From assembly GCA_005408345.1 (NCBI GenBank), contig SEMN01000416.1, positions 62,001 to 126,000 of the forward strand: DNA of 64,000 bases, read 5' to 3'. Positions 1 through 13,000 of this stretch are shown piece after piece. The notes beneath the pieces were generated by a model. It had not been told where the DNA came from and did no database searches. It saw nothing but the letters and a program-made list of their open reading frames with translations. Position numbers and translations under genes: made by a program. The stretch comes from Macquaria australasica (lineage: Eukaryota; Chordata; Actinopteri; Centrarchiformes; Percichthyidae). Every line of letters starts with the position of its first letter. The first letter of the stretch is position 1.

Positions 1-72
1 CGTAATCTGCAGAAACATGTCGGCCCACAGATGGTTAAAACGATACTCCTGCATCTTCCCTTCATCTCTCAG

Positions 73-3000
73 GTGCTGTTTGCCACCGAGACATTTGCAA
101 TGGGCGTGAACATGCCTGCCAGGACTGTGGTGTTCAACAGCATCAGGAAACACGACGGGACCGGCTTTAGAAACCTGCTGCCAGGTTCGGCGCCCTCCGT
201 CTCCGTCTGTGTTTTCTCTCTTTCATCTGAACCAACATTCACTATGCTCTTTCATCTCCGAGGGTGATTTGGAGTTCAGGAAAACAACGGTACCTTTGAC
301 ATCTCTTTTTATGCGTCAAACTGTACTTTCAGGTGAATACATTCAGATGGCGGGCAGAGCAGGCAGGAGAGGTCTGGACGCCACCGGCACCGTCATCATT
401 CTGTGTAAAGCCGGAGTTCATGAGATGGCAGATCTGCATGTCATGATGCTGGTGAGGCCCTCCGTGTTTTAACTCTCAGAACAATGTTTTTAGTTTTGTA
501 ACATCCACGTAACTATAATCTCTTAAAGCAGCGCTCATCCGCCTGTTTATTTTGGCCGTGTTTCAATGAAGGTGTTGCACGCTGGGTTACTCATTTATCA
601 TTTAATTACACAGTTGAGTGGGCTATTTTAACTCACTTTCCCTCTGTGCCATTTTGGAGAGGAGCGTTTTGATTTCAATGTGCTCTTCGACTGAAGTAAT
701 CTCTGATAGGAGCTTTATCTCCATGACAATGTATAAATGTGTAAGTTATTATATCTGTTTGCTGTAATTAACCTAGTGCTCTTTCCTTTCCCATTCATTC
801 TCAAGGAATGTTGACATTGGCAAACTTCATACTGATTTAAATATAAAGGGAATTTAGTAGCTTTTAATCATACCTAGCATTGCAGACCAGCAAGAAAAAT
901 AAGTGAAAAAATTCCCTTTTTAAATTTCTGGTATTAAAGGATAAGTCTGGTTGATATCAAATATTTTTCTTTTTGTCAGTGAATCCCACAAAAAGACCAA
1001 AACCAACAATGAACTCATCCTACTAACAAGTATTTCCTGCTCGTTCCTCTGTGCCATAGACCTCAGCTGTTGTCTAAAAACTATTAAAACACATAAATGA
1101 GCCTCGGTGTTCCACTGGGCGACGTGTCCTTCAATCCGCGGCTGAAAATAGTTCCCAACAAATCCACTATTTATTCCTGTTTAAATATCGTTTGCTAAAA
1201 ACTACAGTGCACAGCTGTTTTTAGAAAATTATTTATCCTTCTTTTAAAAATGAAACTATATATTTATGACCAGTGTGGAGAAGTCGGAAAGCATTGAGAG
1301 ACGGATTAATGCATTGTTGGTTTTGGTCTTTTAATGGGTTTTGCTGACAATAAGTAAAATGTAGAATAATGCTAAGACTGGCATTAACTTCCTTTAGTTG
1401 CTTGACTGGAGCTGCTCAGCCATTAAAGCTGAAATGGTCGATCGACAGAAACATAATTGGCAATTATTTTAATAATAAAATAGTGAAAAAACGCCAAACA
1501 TTGTCTTGTTGCCATGGGCATTTTTCACTATTTGTTAACATTTTGACAATTCAAATTACATCAGATAATTGATAATGACAATAATCGTAAATTGCAGCCC
1601 TATCAGCCATAAAAGAAATGTATCACTCCTTCTACACATTACACAGGATCGCTTTTGTTCAGGCTGTCTTTATTGATGTTTAGTTCTGCATTAAAACAAA
1701 TCTTTGCACTCGTCTGTTACACGAAAAGCACACTGAGTCTATGCCTGCCGTGTAAAGTGTGCTATATAAATAAACTTGACTTGACTTAAAAAATCGAGAA
1801 ATTAAAGAAATGCAGAGAAAAGAAAACATTGAAAGGAAAACTTTCTGAAGGTAAATGTAAACCGTGTTGCCAGAAGACAACATGGATTCAGGTGAATGGT
1901 TTCAGAAACTGCCTATGATGGAACATTACAACATACTGGAAAACGTCACCACTTAGTTTTGCACTGACTTTGCTTTTATTGACGTCATCCTCTTTGTGTG
2001 GCTCAGGGTAAACCTACCATCCTCCAGTCCCAGTTCAGACTGACCTACACTATGATCCTCAACCTGCTGCGAGTCGAAGCCCTCCGTGTAACCGACATGA
2101 TGAGGAGGAGCTTTTCTGAAAACCACCGGGACACTCAGGTAACGCACACCTGCAGAACGTAGCAGGTGTGATTATAAGTGCTAAACTGTACATGTAAAAT
2201 GAAGTAAGTGAACAACATAGAAACAACACATGCAGTTAAAAAAGGAAGAAGACTAGAAAATAAGGAATAAAAACTAAGAATTTTCTGTACCGTTACAGCT
2301 TCATTTCAGTTTTATTCTTACCTAATTGCTCTTCCTGCCCTCTTCCTCCTCGCTCTTCTCTCTCACGTCTTCCCTGAGTTATGACAACTAACAAATGTGT
2401 TATAAAAGCTCTCTTTCTTCTCCTCTTCCTCCTGCTGTAGGCCCAAGAGAAGAGGATCAGCCAGCTGAAGCAGACGTTGTCCTCTCTTCCTCCTCTGGAC
2501 ACAGAAGGCCAGCTGTCCGACCTGTTGCCTTACTACCACACTGTGACGGAGCTACGAGCCACCACCGAGGGCCTCCAGGTATAAAACACACACACACACA
2601 CACAAAACAAAGATGAAATTCATATTGCTGTAATCTTGCTACATTTCCTCCCGCTGTCTCTGGTTTCAGCGGGCTATTCTGGAGTCTGTCAATGGGCTGA
2701 AAGCTCTGTCTGTGGGTCGAGTCGTGTTGGTTAACAACAAACAGCATCTGAACGCTCTGGGAGTTATCCTACAGGTATGTGTGTGTGTGTGTGTGTGTGT
2801 TTCATGGTGGCTTGAAGAGTAGCAGCAGATGAAGACATGAACACTCTAAAATTCATCAAACTGTACGCAGATGTCTCTTAACTGCCTTCTAAAATCCTGC
2901 AAAGTGCAAATATGTTGTAGGGCAGCCCGCTGAACCCAAGCCTGAAATTACATTAATTTATTTGATAGGGACATTTAAAGTTAGCACGCTGTCATACTGT

Positions 3001-6000
3001 CTTCAGCATGTGTAAAATAAACTGTAGTACTGATGTTCTGAATTAGGACAGAACAGTTCTTAGAAAATATATAACAATATAAGCAGTGAGGTGATAAGGT
3101 GAATAAACTGCATGTAAATAATATATATTCATCTTAAGATTTATGGAGTCTCTGACTCCCAGTTATGTCCATCTGAGTGCCTCTTGGCTCACATTCCCAA
3201 AACACAATGTATGACAGTAAATATGCTAAAGATCAGCACCTAAACACAAATATGCGGAAATGTTTTATATATATTTTATTCATCAAATCATAACTTCTAT
3301 TTTCACAAATAAGTTGAGCAACAATCTTCACCTTTCATATGAGTTGTTTAGTCATAAAAGTTGAAAAAATGAATCAGACTGTTCAATACTGTTGGGTTGT
3401 CTCTAAATAATTTTAAGTGGCAGTCAATTGTGTGTTTTTATTTTATTTTTTGGCAAATTCAACGTGGTCATTGCTGTTGTTTTGACCTGCTTTTACAGCG
3501 CAGCTACTGTAGTTCCTTTGGAGTTTACCCTGATGAAGTTTTACTTTCTGTAGGTGGCGCTCTGATTTTTATTTTTAAAGAAACTCTTGAATAAAGTAGA
3601 GCAAATAGATGAGGCACATATAGGCAAAAGGGGAGACGTGGCTAAGATTTCTTTGTAACTATGTACAGGTTAAATAATCACATATATTGTTTAACCTACA
3701 GAATCACAAAGAAGACATTTTCTGCATGAAAATGTCCGTGACAATTAAAAGCAAGTGTCTAAACATAAGAAAACAAAGTCACCAGTGTGCTCAGTGCTCA
3801 GGGTCGTGTTGGGCCTCTCCCAGCATGCAGCGGGCAAAAGGCGACATTCAAGCCGGACAGGTCGCCAGTCTATCACAGGACTAACACAGCCAGACAAAGT
3901 CAGTCACACCTGCAGGCGGTTTAGAGTTTCGATATCACCAGATGTCGTCACACTGCTGGAGGAAACCGGAGCGCTCACATGGAAAAAAACATCCGCACAG
4001 AAAGGCCAGGCTTAGGTAGCTGAGCCACTGTGTCGCCGCCAAATGTCATACATATGTAAACATTGTATAACTGTCCCCGATTCCTGGTTCCATCCCTTGT
4101 CTTCTCCCTGTACCAGGTGTCCAATGACTCTGTGAATCGCACCTTCACAGCTCTCATCATCTGCGAGAAGGGAAACGAGGAAGGGGAGGGAAAAGACAAC
4201 AACAGCAACGCCTTCCCTCACCTCTTCAACACTGCCCTCTTCATACCTGAAGGTTGGTTGACGGGCAAGTGGACAAACAGACTGATACAGACACACTTGG
4301 ACCTTCCAAACATTCGCTAAAACCACCCACAAACATTTACATTTCTGTAAGTTTGTTGAGGCATTCACAGAGTAACAGTAGTTACTTTTGTTTTTGTCAG
4401 GCCCTTGCAGCCACACGGTGCAGAAATTGAAGCTTCAGGATATCTCTGCCATCACAGTGAAAACCCTCAAAGTGATTCCAGACAGGATCATTGACAACTA
4501 CAAAAAGAGGCAACAGCCACGATTCAGGTGTGTGTGTGAGTGTGTGAGAGTGAGCTTGGTTGTCGCCTCTGTATTAAAACCTATAAATACTGTACCTCCT
4601 GCATAATTGAGATGCTTCGTTTAAAGGTGCCCTGTGGAGTTTTTGACCACTAGTAGCGCTATGGAGCAGATTTTTATTTTATTACAAGTGGGTTCCCATT
4701 TTGTTTGTATCGCACCTGGACGGACGTGGCAATTCACATCCTAAAGCGGCCAAGAAAACACAGCAAGTGCCAACAAATGCAGTGAAGAAGAAGACGACTA
4801 GCTGGTAAACATTAATGTAAACAATGCAGGATTTAAAATTTAAAAGAAAAATCAGCTTTGCAAATGTTTTAATGCTTCAACATGTTTGTTAGACCTCAAG
4901 GATACACACTGTGGTTGGGTGAGAAACACTGAATGTTAACATTACTTTTTATTTTATTTTATTTTACAAGAGCAGAGCACCTTTTAATGTCTTAAGTCCA
5001 ACAAATATATGTAAAATAAAAGCCCTTATCCAAAAAAAACAATTACGTCCTTAAGCAGTACTTATATTACTAAACAAACATATACAATTAGGTCTGCAAC
5101 TAATGATTATTTTCATTATGGATTAATCTGCCGATCTTCACGATTAATCGTTTAGTCTATCAAATTTATCCCCAAAACTCTTCATTTACTGTCATATATG
5201 ACAAAGATAAGCAGCAAATCCTCACATTTATGAAGCTGGAACCAGCAAATGTTTGACGTTTTTGCTTGAAAAATGACTGAAACAATTATCAAAATAGTTG
5301 TTAATTTGTTTTCTTTTGATCGACTAATCGTTGCAGCTCTAAAAGATGCTCTACACTCACATTTTTAAACTTGTTTTAAAATGTTTGGTAATATTTAGTC
5401 CTTTTTCACAGGATACAGGATGTTTATTGAGGTGTTATTGTTTAGCCACTTGGATGATTTATTGGCTGACATAGACCTTCTGTGAACCATAAAGCATAAA
5501 TTATGTTATAAATCTACATACACAATGACGCATAAGTATAGTAATTCCACCTGTATGATTGTCATAGGGTTATTTACACACTGGTACCTTGTGAGGATGG
5601 TTTTCTGGACATAATTAAGTTTTACAGCAAATGCATATATGTGTTTAAGAGTTTTTCTTTTCTACTTTGTAAGAGTGTGTATGTTTGTCTGTTTTGGGTG
5701 TCAGTCATGCTTTACCACTCCCCACTGTCAGTTAAAACGGAGGTTATCCTTCTTGCTCTCCTCTTTTTTTCCATTGTCTCCTTCAGACTTGACCCTCCCG
5801 GCCAAGCCATCTCCACGGCGACCCAGGAGCTCCTGCGATTGGCCGAGGCCAGCCCCGGCGGCATAGCAAGCCTCGACCCAGTGAACGACCTCCAGCTGAA
5901 GAGCGTGGATGTGGTGGAGGACTCCATGAGGCTCCGCGTGCTGCAGGACAGCCTCAGAGAGTTCAACTGTATCCACTCGCCCACTTTCGCAGAGCAGGTG

Positions 6001-9000
6001 TGTGTTTTTGTGTGTGTGTATGTGTGTGTTGTTTAATCACTGAGGCAGTCCTTGAAAAAAGCACTCTTTTTAAGTTCTTTATGGGAGTTATTTATATTTT
6101 TTGAGATGATGCAGATGAATAATGAGGCAAGTGTTTTATTTCACTGTTAATAAAGACATCAAATTCTTTTGTGCAGCAATTGCATATTTATGCAGCTAAT
6201 TAACATCATACCCTTACATAAGACACTTACTTTGCAATTGGCCCCCTTTTGAGGCCTCCCCTCATTTCTCTCTGTTCATTCCAGCATCAGTTTCCTTTTA
6301 TCCTTTCCATCATTTCTCCTCTAGTTTCACAATAACAACATCAAACTCCGCCGCAAGATTTCTGCTTTTTGTGTTGTGTATCCTGTCTTCCTGGCAGCCT
6401 CGTAAGAGGAGATAAGATGCGAGAATCGGAGCCGGCTGTTTCTATAATTACCCATATAGGCTCATAGCTGCAGCTCATCACTGTCTCACAGGCACAGCGT
6501 GTCATTTGAGCCATCTCACACACGCACACACACACGCAAGCGCTCTCATTACTTTGCAAGATAACAAGCTCTTACTTGCAGTATCACTGTCTCCTCTCGT
6601 CACTGTAGATTCACACTTCCTTGTGTCTTTATGCAGCATTGTGGGTATTATAAAGCGACGTTTAGTGCAGTATGCTCTACAATGTAAGCTGTTAGTATAC
6701 AGTAATTGGCCTCAGAGGGTTTTATGTAACATGTTCACCCAAGAGACTCCTCTGTGCTGTCAATGAGAGTACAATAGGCAACGTTTTCCTCTCTGCTACA
6801 ATGTGGTGCTTTTTTTTTGTTTCACTGAAATCAGGTCAAGTGCTGCAGTACTGCTGTTGTATACTCGAGTTAAGTAACTGTGTGTGTGTGTGTGTTTCAG
6901 TTTGCTCGTGTTAAGGAGAGGATGAGCGTGCAGGAGGAGCTGGACAGGCTGCTGTTCCTGGTGTCGGACCAGTCTCTGTCTCTGCTGCCTGAATACCACC
7001 AGAGGATCAAGGTTTGGATCAGACGTTTGACTTGCTGTCCTGACCTCTTTCTGTCGGGCTTTTTTATTTCTCAAAATAAGGTCACCTCAGTCCTGCAGGG
7101 TTAGGTTCATTTATTTAAAGTGAAATCTCCGACCTGAGTCCTGTCTTTGAGATAGTTATTTATCACTTTTATGTTTTAATTCACAGTTAGACCTTTAGCT
7201 TACCTTTAATACACATTACAGGTGAAGTTTTTTTTTTTTTCAAAGAAAAGTAGAGTAGTATTTTAATTGAGTGCAGCCCAATTGAGCTCGATGGATCCCC
7301 AACATGCACACTCAGAGGTTTATCCCCCCCCCCAGGTGCTGCAGTCCCTCCAGTACGTTGACAGCAGCGGGGCGGTGCAGCTCAAAGGCCGCGTAGCTTG
7401 TCAGATCAGTAGCCACGAGCTGCTGCTGACCGAGTTGCTGTTCGAGAACGTCCTGAGCCCGCTGGCGCCCGAGGAGAGCGCCGCCCTGCTGTCCTGTCTG
7501 GTCTTCACACAGAACACACAGGTGGAGCCGCACATTACCAGCACGCTGCAGGAGGTAAGGAGGAAGTGGTATTTGGTTGTAGCAGGTTCACTCTTGCTCG
7601 TGTCTCATGAAAGCACAGATATTAAAAGGACAGTGGCCGTGAAGTGTGTACTCTGACACGCTGTACAGACTTTGCCTCCTCCATGTGTGACTCACACACA
7701 CACACACACACACAATCGCTCTCACATTATATTACATTGTACTTGTGCAGATTTGATGCATAACATCCTCGCCCTGCAGAGAGGACGACAAGGGCACTTC
7801 ACCTGACTCACCCGAGTCGCTCACTCACTTATTAATTCACTCTCTGTCAAATACGCCTTTTTCTGTGTTGTGAACTGCCCCCCCGATACATGAAAGTGCT
7901 TTATGAGAATTAAATTAGTGATGACCCAAGCTCTGTAGACCTGCGATAGGAGAGCAGACACGGTACAGTTTGTGAAACTGATCTCTTGAACATAAATGAC
8001 AGGGTCACCCTGTTAACACCAAGAGGCAGGAGAGTGATGCATTTAAGGGCCACTTCAGGCTTAACTTACTCTTCCCCATCTGTCCCCACATCTCTCTCTG
8101 TCTCTCTCTCTCTCTCTGTGTCTCCTTTTCTTCTTCTTTCAGAGCATCGATCGGGTGCTGTCAGTGGCCAAGCGTATCGGAGAGCTGCAGAGGGATTGTG
8201 GGATACCACAGACAGCTGAGGAGTTTGTTGGCCAGTTCAAGTTTGGCCTGACAGAGGTGGTGTACTGCTGGGCCCGAGGCATGGTGAGGTTTAACTCTGT
8301 TTTTTTTTTTGCACATGATGTTGACCCGATTTATACTTGGTATTAACATGCAATCTGTATCTGGACGAGAGGAAACGCATGTTAAAGGGGGCGATCAATC
8401 AAATTTAGACATCAAGGTCAATTTACTGGTCGTGGGAAGAACTACTCAGCCGTCTCAGTCTTCTGTGGCTCTCAAAAGAGCTTTCCGATGTCTGAAAAAA
8501 ATCTCAGCTTGGGCTTGGAGACGCTATTAAGCATTATGGGAATTGTAGGATCCAGCCTTTTTGGAGCTTTAGGACATCTCAGCCTCTGCTGCATCGACTT
8601 TATGGAAGTGTAATACTAAATCGCTGGAGTACATCTTTAATGCAGGTGTAAATGCACCCAAAACCAATGCAACTGCAATGGTGTCAGATCAACTTGTCGG
8701 ATCCTAGACCACATCAGGAGGTGACCAGTCACCTAACTCCGCCTCTTCCTGCTATCTCAAGCAAGCTGGCAAAAAGCAATAGACAACCCTGAACCTGAGG
8801 CATGAAGCTTGAATTTAGGTTAATTTGTCTGTCTAGTTATGTATTAATTATTAGCTTCAGTGGTTTGAAATTCTTTCCTGCTTATGCTGCATCATCCACT
8901 GTCTCACCATCTCACCTCCTCTGGTCCCATCCCTCCTCTGTCTCTCTCTCAGCCGTTCGCAGAGATCGCCCAGCTGACAGACGTCCAGGAGGGCACGGTG

Positions 9001-9153
9001 GTCCGCTGCATCCAGCGCCTGGACGAGGTGCTGAAGGAGGTGCGACAGGCCGCCCGCATCGTGGGAGACTCCGTCCTGGGGAGCAAGATGGAGAAGGCCT
9101 CCCTGGCCATCCGCAGGGACATCGTCTTCACCGCCTCCCTCTACACCCACTGA
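73..9153 (+). CDS. skiv2l: SKI2 subunit of the SKI complex, RNA helicase (3' part of gene, 12 exons)
   Basis: Coding exons: 73-184, 333-451, 2007-2138, 2441-2578, 2670-2774, 4117-4252, 4401-4527, 5787-5997, 6901-7011, 7336-7554, 8143-8283, 8953-9153 (stop TGA). All junctions are GT-AG and keep frame, giving the last 583 residues; the human protein is 1246 aa, so about half the gene lies left of the window. The first exon holds helicase motif V (ETFAMGVNMPARTVVF) and the second holds motif VI (QMAGRAGRRGLD). The insertion/arch and the C-terminal DSHCT domain follow (MSSHELLLTELLFENVL-like text in the 7336 exon; RRDIVFTASLYTH at the end). SKI2 is the 3'-5' helicase that, with SKI3 and SKI8, feeds cytoplasmic RNA into the exosome. 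Identification is by close agreement with recalled human SKIV2L throughout. No frameshift or premature stop is seen. Several donors sit inside GT or CA repeats (see findings). Confidence 0.96.
1400..1602. mobile_element. Degraded MITE of the GGGCTGCAA-terminus family
   Basis: The right end reads ATTGCAGCCCTA (1591-1602), the reverse complement of TAGGGCTGCAAT, preceded by a diverged ATAATCG-rich segment. The same family is seen, better preserved, at 5089-5341. The left end is unclear. Family recognition relies on remembered fish repeats. Confidence 0.5.
1750..1788 (+). repeat. Retroelement-like 3' end with short TTGAC tail
   Basis: A GTAAAGTGTGCTATATAAAT-type segment runs into two TTGAC units. 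Similar GTAAAGTGC...CTATATAAAT text occurs at 42244-42298. It resembles 3' ends of fish non-LTR elements; the family was not determined. Confidence 0.4.
2775..4116 (+). other. skiv2l intron starting with a GT repeat
   Basis: The intron opens with a GTATGTGTGTG... tract directly at the donor (2775-2800). The rest is AT-rich single-copy-looking DNA with no exon or recognised repeat. Its last 30 bases form the acceptor for exon 4117. Confidence 0.5.
4619..4725. repeat. Probable dispersed fish repeat in skiv2l intron
   Basis: The segment beginning TTTAAAGGTGCCCTGTGGAG resembles a repeat seen often in percomorph introns, recalled from memory. There is only one copy in the window, so support here is weak. 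Confidence 0.35.
5089..5341. mobile_element. MITE with imperfect TAGGGCTGCAAC-type terminal inverted repeats
   Basis: The left end is TAGGTCTGCAACTAATGATT and the right end is AATCGTTGCAGCTCTA, imperfect inverted repeats of each other. The interior is rich in GATTAATC motifs. It is about 250 bp, inside a skiv2l intron. It matches a MITE family common in teleosts (hAT-like by terminus); family name not assigned. No clear target duplication was found. Confidence 0.65.
8320..8780. repeat. Dispersed repeat in last skiv2l intron, related to 29260-29640
   Basis: Bases 8596-8633 (CTTTATGGAAGTGTAATA...GAGTACA) recur with few differences at 29589-29625 in the tmem268 region. Two copies in one window support a dispersed element. 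Boundaries are approximate and the class is unknown. Confidence 0.45.
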
Positions 9154-9432
9154 GAGACTGAGGGGTTGAATGATGCCGAGATGCCTGCAGCCAAGTGTTT
9201 CTTTGTGTGAAAGGTGTGAGAAAGATGGAGATGTATGGGGGAGGTAAAGAGATGGTGTGTGTTTGCATGTTTCTGCTAACAATGTATGTGCCTACAAAAC
9301 GTGATGTTTACATGAAAATTCCTGACTATGAAGAAGGGAATGATGACAGACCAAAGTAGAGACTGTAATGAACACGAAATCTGGATTGTAATTTATTGTA
9401 CAGTAATAAAATCTGTGTTCCAAAAACATGAT
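9154..9432 (+). terminator. skiv2l: skiv2l 3' UTR with polyadenylation signal
   Basis: A short 3' UTR follows the stop codon. A canonical AATAAA at 9405-9410, followed by a GT/T-rich stretch, is the probable cleavage signal, giving a UTR of about 270 bases. No cleavage-site data are available. Confidence 0.7.
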
Positions 9433-10019
9433 TTCATGTCCTTTCTTTCCCCCCTCAGATATTTGTAGAAATTTAAATGTTTGGTTGCATGCATCATAAA
9501 CAATGTATTCTCCTGGCTTTCTGACATCCTGTGAACAAACTCCTCCAGAGAAATCATTTGAGGACATCATGCGTGAGAGGAAAAAAACAGGTGCTGAAAT
9601 GTCACTCAAGGAAAGAAATGCGTGGTTCTTTGTTGAGCTTCAATGGGATGCTCCAGCACAGTGCATGTGCATTTTCCCCAGTCCGGGCTGTCGCTTTAAG
9701 ACAACGATAGCTTTGTGTCTGATTAATTCAATGTACGGCGACGCGTTAGCGGAGAAACCTTATTAGACTTCCAGCCGCACAGAGAGACAGAGGAGAAATA
9801 CTGGACAGACCTGCGCGCTGGAAGAAAGGTTCACTTTTAAGTTATTATTAGTATTAAACCGTGGGGTTTTTTTTTAATAAAGATGAAGACATCTTGAGGG
9901 ATGGGTTGCACACGTTTGGAGTAAAAAGTCTGCATCATCGCGCACGAAAGGAGGGATTTTTTTTCACCACCGGCTGGAGTTAAAACGATCAAAAGGAGGA
10001 GGACAGAAGATCGGAAGGC
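9433..10019 (+). promoter_or_regulatory. prrt1: prrt1 upstream region and probable 5' UTR
   Basis: Between the skiv2l polyadenylation signal and the prrt1 start codon. The 9720-10019 part is moderately GC-rich with several CG dinucleotides and probably contains the promoter and 5' UTR. No TATA box could be assigned and the start site is unknown. The two genes are in tandem on the + strand with only about 0.6 kb between polyA signal and start codon. Confidence 0.45.
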
Positions 10020-13000
10020 ATGTCGTCGGAAAAACACGGTGAGGTGTTTTAATGTGGCGTAGTTTTGAAGCCTAATTGGCAGCCTAATTGAGCCACTTCT
10101 TAACCCCCGTTGAGATGTTGAGAAATAGGTCATTTCTATAAGGACATTTGTCTGTTTGATCCGCGGCTACACAGCCTATTAAGCTGACGAGATCTTTTAT
10201 TTTCTCCTTTCTGTCATCTGCATCTCCATCCGCTGTTTATCTGCACAGCGCTGTTTCTATAGGATGATGCACCGCTGTGTGGGTGCAGCTTGGGGGATAA
10301 AAAAAAACCCCACCATAGGGCCTCCTGTTATGTCCACGATAATCAATGGAGAGTTTAAAGTGACATTATCTGACTTTATGTGATTATATTTGCATCTCAG
10401 TACGGGTATTTTGTCTGGATTTTATTCATTGTCTGCTTTAAAATTGAAGGACCTCCTGTGATGTTTGTATAAGAGGCTACTTTACAATGTATGACGGGGT
10501 TATTGTTATTTCTCCCTTTTCTCTGTGTGCCTCATTTTCATCATTACGCACGGGCCTACGTAGCCTACATCTCTCCTTACTGGAGACATTAGTGTGGGTG
10601 TCCTATGCGCGTGCACACCTTCCCTTGCGCGTGTTCAACAGCCTTAATTAATAATCCTCAACGTCTGGTGCACTAAAAAAAACACATTTTTGTCTCGTCT
10701 TTCCGGTTTGAGCTGCCATTCTTCCTATTGATGGAGCACAAACACCGGAGAGCCGCAGCTTTACAGTAAAGAAAGTAAAATAAAATAATAAAGGTCATAA
10801 TGAAACGCATAAAATTGCCACTGATACTGTAAAAGGGCAGACTGCAGTTTGGGCTGTAAACCTGCCATGATCCGGAGATTTATTGATGCTCCTACAGTTT
10901 AATGTCATTTATGAGGATGCAGAACATTGTTTAAGTGAAATATTGATACAAATGCAAATATCACACGACTAACACTGAGTGGGAATGATTTCTGGTCCAT
11001 GTAAACTCAGCAATGCTCAGTAATATGACTTAAATAATCAGAATCAGCTTTATTGTGCAAAGTGTGCACACACATGCAGTGAATTTGACTCTGGTTTTAA
11101 GTTGCTCTCAATGTTACACAGAGGACAGTTTACAGGAAGATAGAAATGGACAAACAAGGACAACAAAGCTGCACAAAGATAGGTAAAAAAAAAAAAAAAC
11201 ACAGAAGTATGTAGGTGTGTGTATATATAAATATATAAAAGCAACAATGACCAACAGCATGTGATGTCTGTATTCAAGTCAAGTGTTTCTATGATATTCT
11301 CTCATGCTTTATTGCTGCTGCTGACATCAAACCTGCAGTAACAGGTGAACACAGTTAACTAGCAGGTGGGATAGAAAACCAGCAGTGTTAATTCTTACTC
11401 TCCCCTCTTGTATAGCTAAATAAAGGCACTAGCACTTATCATTCTTCTGCCAGGAACGGATAGCTTATATATTATATACACAACATTTTTATACTAGTTA
11501 CCTATCATCAGCAACACGTCTCCAATCCTGCTCTTTATTATGTAACTATAACTAATAATTAGGGTTGCAACTCCCACTCTTCACAGCTGAATCGACTGTT
11601 GACACAATGGCCCTCTGAGGCAAATTTGGGCTACACAGTATGAATAAAAGTCACTTGACTTGTCAATCACAGGTGCACATAATAACATTAATAGGGCTAC
11701 ATTTCCTGCGTGCTGGATGCAGCAGAATAAATCATTCATGTTATCAGTTACACGACTAGTTCTTCTACCCGCTACCACAACTTAAAATGTCTCCTGTGAG
11801 AAAAGAAGTCAGTTCGTGGTTGTTATTTAGTGCGAACAAACAAATTTAGTTTTCATTCATTTTGGTAAATGTCAACATCAGTGACGTCTTCTCAAAACGC
11901 ATCTGTTAACACTAGCACATCGTTTTATTTCCAACATGTCTCATCTGTTTTATTATTAAATGTAATTGTTTTTATTTTAGTAACTTATAGTATTATAGTT
12001 GTATAGGTATAGTATATAGTCCATTTTATTTTAATTGTAGTGAGTAGTGAAAGGTTCAGCTCAGTATAATTCAATTATTAACCTGCTGTTCTAATCTTAA
12101 AAACAAAGCGAGGAGCCAAAAGCAAATGTTAAATTACCTCTAAATATGTAAATTAGTCACTTTACTACCGACTAATGAGACCTGATATCTGTTAATAACC
12201 TCGATCTATCCATCCATTTCACTCTGACAGCTAAATAAGGCACCACAGACCTACAACTAAGCTTTTTTGTGTGAATTTATGGTGTTTAAAGCCAATAATT
12301 CAGACATTTTACTGTCTTATGTTGCCCATTTTTCATCAGGATTGAAGTGAAAATCCACCACTCCCAAGCTTCTTTCTTCTTCTTTAGTCTTATCTTGACA
12401 GATTTTTGGATTAATCTGACTTCAAATGGAGAAACACCAACATGTATTTTTCTGCTGGTCATGCCACATCATGACCTTTTAAAGGTCTCCCCTTCCCCTC
12501 GTGCTCGCTCCTTTCCCCTCTGTCTGTTTCTGGTCCAGTTCCTGCTTGTGACAGAGTTTGGGACTGTTATGTAAAAGCCGGTCCCCGAGCACAAGTCGTC
12601 ATCCCTCATCACTCACGCTGCTCCTCTCTCCGACTGCCTCCTGCCCTCCTTCTGTCCTATCAAACTCCTCCGTCCTCACCTCCGTCTCTCTTCCTCCTCC
12701 CTCCTCATGTCCCTGTCAGAACAGATCACTGTGCCCTCGGCCACTTCCCTGCTGTGAAAACACAACACCCTATCAGTCATTTTCGATGTTAAGGAAACGC
12801 AGAGGGAGCAGAGGTGTGAGCGTAAAATGTTCAGGCGTCCAAAAGCAGACGGACGCTTCAGACTGGCCATCAGATGAAGTTCTCCGTCTCCGAAAATGCC
12901 ACATTTCTTAACGGCTAATAAACATCAATCTTGAAGGAGGGGGAGAGAAAAAGGTGGAGGTGAAAGTGTCAGTCACTGTCATCATTAGCACACAGACTGA

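Larger units (their letters stand above)
452..2006 (+). other. skiv2l intron with MITE remnant and short LINE/SINE-like tail
   Basis: AT-rich intron between the motif VI exon and the next exon. No coding exon is seen. It contains a degraded MITE end near 1400-1602 and a short repeat end near 1750-1788, both listed separately. Confidence 0.6.

Noticed and set aside
12558..12911. 117-codon open frame in prrt1 intron 1
   Set aside because: Ser/Pro/Leu-rich because the DNA is a C/T-rich tract; no homology pattern and inside an established intron.
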